Below, piece after piece: positions 1-10,620 of a DNA stretch of 64,000 nucleotides. The notes under the pieces were generated by a model that made no database searches, was not told the DNA's origin, and was given only the letters and a program-made list of their open reading frames with translations. Made by a program: the position numbers and the translations under genes. The DNA comes from Ziziphus jujuba (taxonomy: Eukaryota; Streptophyta; Magnoliopsida; Rosales; Rhamnaceae). The first letter of the stretch is position 1. The number at the start of each line of letters is the position of its first letter. The stretch spans positions 27,070,001 to 27,134,000 of the forward strand of contig NC_083382.1 in NCBI RefSeq assembly GCF_031755915.1. Reading direction: 5' to 3'.

Positions 1-262
1 CACACTAAATTTCTTTCACATGCTAAACAAGACATTTTGGAAAAACTCAATTTTTTTTTTTCCCTTAATTTGTTGCACCCAAAGCAACAAGAGATTTTGA
101 GGAACTAGTATGCCTTGCAAATTTGTTCCCTTATGTACTTAAATGTTTCTTGTTTTTTTTCTTCGAAGAATAAAAAGAAGAAGATTCTTCAAACTAGCAG
201 TGGTGATTTTTCTGAAATTTACTAATAGAAAATCACAAGTTAAAAACATACTGGATCCTTGC
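1..262 (-). other. Start of ATR3 intron 9
   Basis: Downstream of the GC donor at 257-262 the minus strand shows only AT-rich intron-like sequence. The next conserved ATR3 block (family pattern SFYATAEHEKERL) is not present, so the intron runs past the left edge. Confidence 0.75.
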
Positions 263-2948
263 CTCAAATAAATAGCGCCGAGGGGAAGCTGATGCAATAT
301 CCATTGTCAATTCCACAAAAGATTTTAACTTGATAGGAAATTTTGCAGCATTTAAATGAGAACGAAGAAGGTTATTCTCCACCTCAACAGGGCTAACCTG
401 AAATTAACATATTACAGATCTAATTGGACACAAAATAATATACTCCAGAGAAGATGCTCAACTGAAGGCACTATTGAAGATCCTCTAAAGGCATTATGCA
501 ATCCAAAGTAATATCACCTACAACCACCAACACACAAAGAAACTACTCACAGTTACAAATACTTCAGGGTCCAAATTACAACGCCTGATGAAAGCGTCTA
601 CTGCAGTAGGATTCTGGCCAGGGAGGACCTCAAGGACATCGCCAACTTCATATTCAACAGCCTGAACAAGAATTGGAAATTGATATGCACAAATTTTCAA
701 TTTTTACAAAATACTTTAGCATTAAAATGGAGTAAAAATACATAGTTACTTGTACTCCAAGACACAACAGACAACTTACAGGTGATACAAATTCAAATTC
801 CAAGTGGCGCACATCTTTTCCACAACCTTCTTTGGTCAATAGTTGATTTTTGATCTACATGAGCAAGTTCAGATTAATGTAGAGGTGCATGTGAAAATAA
901 GATGGAAAGAAAGAATCCTCAGAAAAATATGACCGGTATTCGTGTCTCACATCCAGTGGCATAAACCAAAATCTACCAACTAATGCAAAAAATAGTTATT
1001 ACAAACAGAACAAATTTGGGAAATCTAAGATAGGGAAAAATCCTGAAGGTTCCCCATTAACCCAAAATATAAAAACTAACCACATCTATGACTTGGAAAG
1101 AGCATTAAGAAAATGAATTCTATCCATATAGAAAGAAAAGTAAAGATTTCTACAAGAAAACATGATTTAAAATGAAAAGCTATAAAAAATTCATCAAAAA
1201 CAAATCACAAAGAGTTTAATGTAAACTACCATTTTAAGAAAGCAGTCAGGCCTATTCTTGTTGTTTGAAAATTTTCCAGGCGACATTGTTCGAGCTCTCT
1301 CAATTTGCATCTCAATGTGTTTTAGATCTACATATGAGTTTAAAAACATTAAATTCAAGTAATTATTGATTATACAAAAAAATAACTCTGAACAATAAGT
1401 TACCTGAATTAGTTGAAAATTCTGAACCCTCTTTATCAATAGTATGATATGTGATCTGAATTTTTGGTTGACCAATTGATTTCTCATATGAGATCAAAAA
1501 ACCAGGACCATTTGGGAAGAGGTTGGGATTGACCTTATTCAACATATTCCACAATGATGTCATCCATGGATCCAGAGCAGCCTCATACCTATCAATAGAA
1601 TTCTGCTCTTGGTAAACTTAATACCATCCATAATAGAAAGTCATAATTGGAAAAACAACATAAAAAACTTTTTCTTTTGCAAGAATTGCTGGAAAAGGTT
1701 TACTTGTAAATTAGCCTGCTTCATCAAAAGTTTAAGTTATGTTATACCAATACACAATCATTAAAAACTCTACCAAACCAGTCAAATCTCAAAAAAGACA
1801 AAAGAATAAGACTGATGAAACACAGACAATGTATTTATCTCTCCTTCTTTCAGTTCAAGCATAATTAACAGACAGCTATAGTGTACTGTAGCCATACCCT
1901 GACGGGTGTTGATCATCTCCTAAAGCTCTTTCAACTATGGCAGTTGCCCCAAGATCTGAAAGTCTCCTGTCAAGCTTCTTTGCAACAAACTGCAGCGATA
2001 CACATAATTAATGAATTCAAATTGAATGTAAAGAAAGCAACTTATACTTTCACCAACCATGTTACAGTCACTTTAATGAACTATATATTATAGAAATCAA
2101 GGAACAGAATCCACAAAAATCTACAATGAATGCAGAATAAATTTCCCAGGCAAATAACAGCTAAAATATTGGCAAAGGTAATAAAGATAAACAAGAGAAC
2201 GTGCAATACGTGTATGATCAAACAAACATAAACAACCTAAACTTGGTTGAAGATCATAAATCAGAATACATATCCATACCAAGATTTTATGTGTTATATA
2301 CCATCAGATAATTAATAGACATAAGAATATACCAACATGGACAGCAAAGAGAAAGAAAGAGATAATATATATATATATATATATATAATTACATTAAATT
2401 TCTGGTACCCAGAATCACCGAGACCAAACACAGCATAATGAACTCCTTCTAGCCAATGCTGACCTAGGTTCCTCTGAAGAAGGTATTTCCAAAAGCCCTG
2501 CACATATTCAATGCGGGAGATTTATGCAAAAACAGAGGACTAGCACATAATAAAACCTAACTTTGTCGATATTGCTATTAAGATAGATTCCCTGCCAAGA
2601 AATAAATAAATAAATACCTTCATGGAATCAGGAGCATCGCCCTGGCCTGTTGTAGAAACAACAAAAACGACAGCGTTTTCACGAGGTAAGGAACTCTGAG
2701 ACAAGCAAACATGTCAAAAATGCCACTAAGCAAAACAACTTTCATACGATTAGGCACCGAACAGAGGAGGGAACTGGGAAGTAGAATGAAGTGTAAGACT
2801 TTTGACTTACGGCGTCGTATTCGTCCAGAGAAAGAAGCCTGACGGCACAGGCTCGGCGCTCGGCTTCACGGCCAACTTGCTCCGCCACGTCCAACGCATT
2901 TCCGGTCTGAGTCGCGTAGAGTATCAATAGCATAGGTCTTTCTTCCAT
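263..2948 (-). CDS. ATR3: NADPH-dependent diflavin oxidoreductase ATR3/TAH18, 5' part (exons 1-9)
   Basis: Exons by splice sites: 2811-2948, 2618-2695, 2393-2497, 1898-1989, 1404-1588, 1230-1327, 780-854, 551-661, 263-397. They join in frame into the first 339 residues; the remainder (FAD/NADPH domains, roughly 280 residues in the family) is beyond the left edge. Visible motifs: flavodoxin FMN loop YATQTGNA (residues 11-18), STTGQGD (60-66), FGLGDSGY (96-103), linker RARTMSPGKF, and the start of the FAD-binding domain with YEVGDVLEVLP. Known family role: a cytosolic FMN/FAD reductase that passes NADPH electrons to DRE2 in cytosolic Fe-S cluster assembly (yeast Tah18, human NDOR1, Arabidopsis ATR3). 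The start is the first ATG before the conserved LLILYATQTGNA block. Exon 9 ends in GAG followed by GCAAGG, a GC donor. Identity is secure; exon edges are by eye. Confidence 0.95.
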
Positions 2949-3192
2949 GGCTTCCTCTAAAATTTTATATCAAAATATATATAAATATATTTATTTAAAT
3001 AATTAATCTAACTACCAGAAGCTAAAGATCAAGCTTTCAATTTTATTTACGACTAGCCAAAAATAAAAATAGTTTTAAATCTTTATTAGTGATTGTTATA
3101 CCTTCGATGACCAACAAGTTCTTCGCTTCGGCGCATCAGAATTTGGAAACGAGAAAAGGAGCGAAGGACGAACAAGAAGAAGGAAGCTTTAA

Positions 3193-3273
3193 GGCCCAAT
3201 ATATGCCGGACTTGGCCCGGATGTCTAAAGCAATCATTTTAGGCCCACTTCCTTTTTTCTCTTTTCAGGCCCA
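3193..3273 (-). promoter_or_regulatory. ATR3 promoter with three site II (TGGGCC) elements
   Basis: GGCCCA occurs at 3193-3198, 3242-3247 and 3268-3273, reading TGGGCC toward ATR3, about 245-325 bp upstream of its ATG. Clustered site II elements are typical of plant housekeeping and growth-linked promoters (TCP factor targets). No clear TATA box was seen. The role is inferred from motif and position only. Confidence 0.55.
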
Positions 3274-3361
3274 ATCTGGATCCAATAAACACCGTTTCAT
3301 TTATAGATGAAGAAGGATACAAGCACGGGTCCCTTAAGATTTTTTTTTTTTTTTTTCTTTT

Positions 3362-3396
3362 TGTGTGTGTGTATGTGTGTGTGTGTGTGCGTGTGG
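3362..3396. repeat. (TG)n microsatellite, slightly interrupted
   Basis: A TG dinucleotide tract with single-base interruptions (TATG, TGCG), preceded by a T run, in the intergenic region upstream of ATR3. Confidence 0.9.
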
Positions 3397-5717
3397 GGTC
3401 GGAAGATTTGAGTAATTTTAAAATTTTGGATTTAACATCTTAGGTTAAAATTCCCCCTCCTCGAATTTTTTAAAAGGTCAAAAAAGCAAAAATGTCCACC
3501 TCTCATCTAAGAGGAAGAAAAATGCTCACATCTTTCCTTTTCAATAATTTTATCCACCTTTTTATAATAAAAAAATAAAATAAAATAAATAATTTTATCT
3601 ACCTTTTATATTTATTTTACCTAAGACATTACCAATTATACCCTTTTGAAAAGGTTTCTTTCTTTCTTTCTCTTCATTCTAAAACTTTGTTTCCAAAAAC
3701 CAAAAATACCTGTAGTTGCAATAGTGTTGGATTGGAGTGAAGAATCAAGAATTAGGAAAATAATGGCATTAAGATCGATGATGATTGGTGCACTGCTCGG
3801 ATTAGAAATGCAGATGTGTTCCTTTGAATTTTTGTCATTTTGAATTTTCTCAACAGATTTTTGGGTTTTTTTCTTTTTTTCTTTTTCTGGTTGTTGTTTC
3901 CTTATCCAAGTCCTTGGAAGCATGGGAACGGGACTTAGTGCTTTGTTCTTAAACCAGCTGGTGAAACGGGTTGCTTTTAACTTCATGAAGAGCCATCTCA
4001 CAAAAGGAATTCATCAACATCTTTACGGTTTCGGTTTCCACACCAAACTGTACAACCAATTAAAATTTTAAAAAAAAAAATTTAAGTTTTAATTCTTTAA
4101 TTCATACATAAAAAGACAAAATCAAGAACATATACGATAATTTCGTCCCACAATAAAGGCCCTCGTTTAAGTAGAGAGGAGTATCAAAATCAACTGTGTA
4201 TGAGATTTTGTAACAATATATTCCCCGCCCAAATGGAGGTGAGGTATCAAACTTTTTGCTTGAATTTCGTACAATATAAAAGTGTTAAAGAGAATGTCTC
4301 TATTTTTATATATTTTTATCTTATTTCGAATGTAAATTTAGAACCATATATACCAGCTTTAAGAAATAGAAAACCTCGGATTTTGAATTTGACCAATAAC
4401 TGAAATCAAACCCAACTCTAAAAGAGGATAGGTTAAAATCAAGTTTTTAAAAAAGATCGTTCAATTCGATCATTGAGGTGCTTAGGCTTTTGTATGGGTT
4501 TGTTCACATAATATGTTCAATGTTCTTCAATTTATATACTAATAGATTTATATGCTCCTATTAGTCATATAAATCATGAATGAAGAAGAACAGTGGACAA
4601 CTTGAGCAAGGACAAGACTTGCTAATTCACCATTAATAACATACCTTATGATGCTTCCTCCTATCAAAGCAATCGGAGCTCAGATTGGACAGTTGGGACA
4701 GATGTTCCTATAGCAACTTACTTATTAAATGAATGATGTAATTGATAATTCATGAGGTGGGATAAGTGAAGTGTGGCCAAAATTGTTGCAATGATAAGGG
4801 TAGGCATTTTTCTTCATTTTGGATAAGGGATGAATATTTTTGTTTTTTTCTCCTATTAAAAAAAGATTCATTATAGAGAATCTGCAACCCACTTTATTAA
4901 ATCTATTTAAAATGTTTAAATGAGATTTCAATTCAAAATTAATTGATAATGACTAAACTAGTTTGTTTGTATTATAAAGTAGATATTTTCAAAATCCCCT
5001 ACCAATATGAGTCATGAAACTTTATTTGTATTTTTTTTAATAATTTTCTATTCACGTTATAAAAATTTTATTTAAATTTTTTAATTTTATTTTAATTATA
5101 ATTAAATTTATATTTTTTAAAAATTCTATTTAAACCTTATATACAAGTTTTTCAAAATTAAAAATTATATACATAATTATAGCAAAACTGAAAGATTTAA
5201 ATAAAATTTACTTTTAACATTTTAGAAGAGGGAATGTAAGATGTAATCAAATTGGGACAAAAACATTACCATAATGAGAAACGATGGACGAGATACATCC
5301 TACATTTCCTTTTTATATGATTGTTCCTGGTAAAGAGTATCTAGATGTTTTTCCGCTTTCAACTTTTCATGTTTCGTCGGCCATTTGGAGTTGTTTCCGG
5401 ACTAATGGTTATTTGGATGTTTTCTTTTCAATTTGTGTTTCACATCATCTTTCAAGAGATTGGCCAATAAAAGAAAAATAGCACATATGACAATGAATGG
5501 CTCAAAATATTCTGATTTTTATTATTATTATTTGGTAATTTATATTCCGATTTTATTAAGATTCTTCAACTTGATTGCATGGGCATTCAAAAAAGTGAAA
5601 AAATAAAAATAAACAAATAAAAAATTTAAAATAACTTGATTGCATTTCACTTTAACCCGTAATATGAAAGTTTGTAAATTACATAGAAGAAAGATAATAT
5701 ACATATATACGGAAATT

Positions 5718-5863
5718 CTATGGTGAGAACGGTCTGTATAAGGATCGTAGTATTAATAACGGTTTTTTATAGTATTAACGATGATTTTTTAGAAAATCGT
5801 CACTAATATTATAAAAAACTATCATCAATACTGTGATCCGTATGAGAACCACCCGCACTATAA
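5718..5863. mobile_element. MITE-like foldback element with a near-complete hairpin
   Basis: Two arms of about 70 bp (5718-5788 and 5793-5863) are reverse complements of each other with roughly 70-80% match. They are separated by a 4-base loop, TTAG, at 5789-5792. The inner stem is strongest, GATTTT against AAAATC, continuing through the TTTTTTAT/ATAAAAAA blocks. There is no coding capacity. The architecture is that of a non-autonomous DNA transposon. I could not assign a superfamily; TA at both ends is a possible target duplication. Confidence 0.7.
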
Positions 5864-6204
5864 ACAGACTATATATATATATATATATATTTTTTTTTTT
5901 TAATATTGCCTTTGAGAATTCAAACTCAAAGTTTCAATGGAAAAATAGAACTGAGCTGTTTCCATTAGGATGGTAAATAAACACACTTAACTACCTACCA
6001 AAATCTTAAAAGTGTTATAAAACAAATACATATAAAAAATTAAAAAATTGATTTTTAACAAAGTTTCCATTAGATTTGAATTTTTTTTTTTTTTTTACCG
6101 GCTTAACCGATTGTAAGTTAAGGTAATAAAAAAAAAAAATTGTAAGTATTCTGACTGGCTTTTACTTTTTTGTTTTTTTATTTATTTGGTAATTTAACGG
6201 CATT

Positions 6205-6480
6205 GGATAAGGATGGACCAGAAGCATGAGCCGAACCAGCTCGGCTGGGACCTGGTGGCAGCATTCTGATTGGTTGGTTGTATTGACTTGGGTTGTCCTG
6301 CATTACTCTGTAGTGAATTCTGTCCACTGAATGCTACAAATCATGACGTGAGAACCAAAGCAAAAGGCGAGCTGGTTTGACATACGTTCACGTGATTATA
6401 TGCGAAAGTTGTACCATTTTCACGTGCGCCAGGCGACCTTTCACAAAGTGGTTTCCATGGGCCCCGCTGAATTTTGTTTG
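6205..6480. promoter_or_regulatory. Promoter-like island with G-box motifs, no gene attached
   Basis: This patch is clearly less AT-rich than its surroundings. It carries TGACGTG at 6344-6350 and two CACGTG G-boxes at 6389-6394 and 6421-6426. No conserved protein follows on either strand. It could be the promoter of a non-coding transcript, the remains of a lost gene, or chance. The motifs are seen; the function is a guess. Confidence 0.3.
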
Positions 6481-7732
6481 AGAACTAAAAAATTAAAAAT
6501 AAAAATAAAAATAAAAGAAAAAGGATTATTATATTTTTACAATTACATGCGTGTATATATGTGGGTATGTGTATATATATATATATATATTCAAATTCGT
6601 GTTATGACTCTTTTAATATTTTTAATATTAAATTTTTTTATTAATTTTTAAATAACAATTAATATTGAAATTTAAATTTTAAAAATGATAAAATATAAAT
6701 TTAATAACATATTAAAATATTAAAAATAAATATATTTTATAGTGAATAATTAATAAATATAATTTTAAATTTTATATAAATTAAAAATTTTTAAAAATTA
6801 ATATTAATTAAAGATCTAATTTATACGTTATGTTATAATGAAACTCCTTTGAAAACATAGTTAAGCACATATTGATCTCATTATTTAATCCTTTTGAATT
6901 TGCTAAATAATAATATATTGTATTAAATTTAAAAATTTTAAATGACTGAATTCACTTATAAATTAAAAAGTTAAAATATATAAATATATATATATATATA
7001 TTTATTTATTTATTTATTTAAAACAGATGTGAATTTAATATGATAAAAATAACTGTGATGCCTCCATTATATTCAAAATATCTGCATTAAATTTTCTGTG
7101 TACTTTGCGGTATTTTATTTTTTTATTAACTCTAGTAATCATTTTAGTAGGTTTACAAAAGAGGGTCAATTGCTCACCTATCCTTTTTTTTATTTTTTCT
7201 TTTGGTTTTTTTCATTGACCGAAACTGCTTACCTTATTTAAAAGGGCATTCTTATAAATTTAGAGTAATTTAACTCTATAATAATGAGCATTTTTAGCAT
7301 CATTTGTGCCCGTGAGACACTTTCAACCCTGCCAATAAAACAGTAGTAGCGGAAAACAAAGGAAAACACAAAAAGTAAAAAAGACATGGCAGTATTTGGA
7401 GGGATATATGTAGTCGCATTCAAGTGAGGGTGGGCTCAATCTTTTAGAATCAGTAGATTATATATTATTTATATAGATTGCATATAATTTAATTGAATAA
7501 CATATAATATTGATTAAAAAGTTAAAAATATCCTCATTTGAACTTTAATGTGTATATATATATATATATATATAAAATAAGTATTGGTTTAGGATATTCT
7601 GATTTTATAAAGTTACGATACAATATAAAAAAGTTAAACTGAAATAAAAATGATTAATTTAGCATAATTAATTTAAATTGTATGCTAACTTTATAAAATT
7701 AAAATATTTTAACTATATCAAATACATATATA

Positions 7733-7879
7733 TAAATTAGTTATACGGTGCGGATCATATTAAAATCAATACTTTTTGAAAAAAAATATCAATTTATGCT
7801 GTATATGTTTTGTACACATACACATCAAAATAAATATTTTTTTAAATATCGATTTTAATATGGTCCACATAATAAAATT
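7733..7879. mobile_element. Second MITE-like inverted repeat
   Basis: Left arm around 7733-7791 and right arm around 7825-7879 are imperfect reverse complements. They share the core CATATTAAAATC, against GATTTTAATATG on the right. The central spacer is about 35 bp. The outer part (GTGCGGATCA) resembles part of the 5718-5863 element, so the two may be related. No coding capacity. Confidence 0.5.
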
Positions 7880-8319
7880 TTTTTCTATATATATATATTA
7901 TTTTTGCCAATAGTAGAAAATAAGGAAAAAAGAAAAACATGTTTTGTTTTTCACATGCTTTTATTTGGTAATATTTGAAATTGAAATTGAAATTAAAAAT
8001 CAACCGTAGCCTTCTTTCGGTCGCAGCCTTTATAAATAGAAACCTATGGCATCAATCTTTAAGCATCTTCGTACATATATGGCTATTCCTCTCTCTTTTT
8101 TTATTTTTTTATTTTTTGGTTTGGAGGAAAACGGCTCTTCGCAGAGTGTGGGCGTTGATAAAGATTATGTTCTAATTTGTATGAAAGATGAAATGTCAGG
8201 TAGCAAATCTTTCTGCCTCTTTCTTACACATATAATATATATGTAGTTACGTATGCATAGGAATTTTCATAGAAAATCATTAAATTCTCTCTTATTAGTC
8301 CTCAAAAAGGACTAAGATG

Positions 8320-8455
8320 ATGTTTAATCGGTGGAATGAGAGGAAAATTTGAATGGCAATTCTAGTAGAATCTCCATTCCATTGTCCGATTGGATAAAAA
8401 TATTGTTGGAATTAGGATTCTATTCCCCTCTCCATTCCACTATTTTGATGGATAA
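8320..8455. mobile_element. Possible third foldback element
   Basis: GGTGGAATGAGAGG near 8330-8343 is mirrored by CCCCTCTCCATTCCACT near 8426-8442, with further weaker pairing inward (AATTCTAG against GGAATTAGG). The GGAATGGAAT-type ends resemble common short plant DNA-transposon remnants. The ends and any target duplication are not clear. Confidence 0.35.
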
Positions 8456-10620
8456 TTTTTTAAACCAAGCTCTTAAAAGTAATACAAAAACTAATAATAA
8501 AAACCTTGGTAAAAACCATTTTGGATAAAAGAATGACTCTATACAGCCTATACAGTCATTACATATATAGAGTTAAATTATTACAGTGCAGAAGAAGAGT
8601 CTGGTAAGAATCAATCACTTCCTGTTGTGGGACATAGATTATAGAACCATCTGCTAGTTTCCAATCTATTACCCTAAAAAAAATAAAAACAAAATCTGCT
8701 AGTTTCCAATCATATTTCCCAAGCATACTGTCAAGCTGCTATTATGGATAACATAGTTGCACAAAGGCACTTCTATATGTACGAAGTTATTTTCACAATT
8801 TGAAACACAACTCCACACAGCCCATCTAAATTACATTTACATCTTATTCCCTATTTCACATTTTGAAACCCTCGTCTCTTTCCTCAATTACCAACAATCG
8901 ACCACCGCAAGCAACCGTCAGTCATCGATTTTCGACAAAATCCGGCATCGGCCTCCATCAGTGGACAGCGGTCATGACTTTTAATGGTTTTATTTATTTA
9001 TTTATTTGTATATTTTATTTTCCTATGAAATCCACCCATACGTGGAAAATATGTCTGCCGCTAAAAAAATAACTCTAATTTCTCATATACATATTTTTCT
9101 TTAGTATAATTTCTTTTCACAGCAAGAAACAAAAATATAAAAACAATTAGAGGACTGATTGATCATTATATTAGGTGGTTTTGGTTAAAATTTCAGTGTA
9201 CAAATGGTTTTCTCTCTTTATACACATATTTGCTTCTATACATAGAAAAAAAGTTTTAATAAGTTCAAATATAGTAGAAGCTATGGGAACATTCATTGAT
9301 GGTATTAATTATTTGTCTGAGATGTTTGAATCATTGTATGCATCGAGTTCAGAGTTTACTGAAAATTTCAAACTTGATATATATACTGAAATAAAAGATA
9401 TTGTACTCCTCTTTTCCTTCTTATGATGAAATATCTTTTGTACTCTCTATGGTTCAATCATGTTGATCGTCATGATCTGTATTTTCTACAGGGAAGCAAT
9501 CTCATGAAGGGCCTGCATTTGAGTAGCAGTTAAAATGGAACACTCATTTGAGCAAGATATGTACAAAGCCTCGGCCTCGAACCTTCACCTGGCCAAGAGG
9601 CAATAATTAATGTCGATCTCATTGCCGTTGACACCAATTTGATACCCATTGTACAAGCTTGTGTGCTAAATAGATCATTTTTTGGTTGTTGTCGAAAATG
9701 TGTATTTAATGTCTTTTCCTAATCTTAGTTGTTGAAACCGATTAAATGTGATTTGAAATCTGTACCAGCATATAAATAAATCAGTTAGATATGATTTGAA
9801 ATCTGTATTAGCTTACAAATAAATAAGTTTCTTGTATATAACCGTACTTATTATACTTACCCAAAAAAAACACTATTTTTACCCAGTTTCTTATAAGATA
9901 TTTTATTTGTCCTTAAAATCAACTAGTATGTCATATGTAATGCTTGTCACGGAAAAAGTAATTTTTTTTTTTTTTTAGAGTACAAAAATGTAATTGTCAC
10001 AATTATTGTAAACCTTTCTTCTAACGTAAAAAGTGATTCTCCTAATTAGTTGTATTGTTAGCACTGCTATAAAACGAAAATTAACACTAAAACATTGACA
10101 CTGACAAGCATTGGAGACCTTGAATATAGAAAAATTATCACCTTCCTTCAAGTATTTTTCTTTTTTATATTATATTATTTTATTTTATTTTATTTTCCAG
10201 ACACATACGACTAATCTATTTTTAGTCATGTTCACCTATGGATTTGAGAGTTATGAGTCGGCAAATCCAGTTCATTTTTTATCATAGTGAAGTTTTGGTA
10301 TTTATAGCATGGGACCTTCAAGGACAATAATGAAGCTTGCATCTTCCACTCGACGACAACATCGTTGTTCAAGTACAGACATCTATATTCATTAAAAAAA
10401 TTTATTTAAAAAAAAAAAAGTACAGATCATCAAACGCAACTGATATCCTACTAAATTTGAAAGGACAGATTTTATTTAAAAGAAAATTGATTAAAAAAAT
10501 GATATAAAAAAATAAAAATAAAAACATAATTAATCCAGTCGATCTAACAAGTACGAACAAAAAATTTGATAAAATAAATTAAAAGATACGTATAACTAAG
10601 TTAAAACTAGCAGTAACGCT

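Larger units (their letters stand above)
2949..10620. other. Intergenic region between ATR3 and the SWEETIE 3' end
   Basis: Very AT-rich, with (AT)n tracts near 5872-5890, 6571-6589, 6980-7000 and 7551-7573. No reading frame looks like a known protein. It holds the ATR3 promoter, foldback elements at about 5718-5863, 7733-7879 and 8320-8455, and a less AT-rich promoter-like patch at 6205-6480. The stretch 8757-9660 is less AT-rich and could be an old insertion or decayed gene, but nothing is recognisable in it. Confidence 0.7.

Noticed and set aside
3636..4001. 121-codon minus-strand frame upstream of ATR3
   Set aside because: Lys-rich low-complexity translation with no recognisable domain, in AT-rich intergenic DNA.
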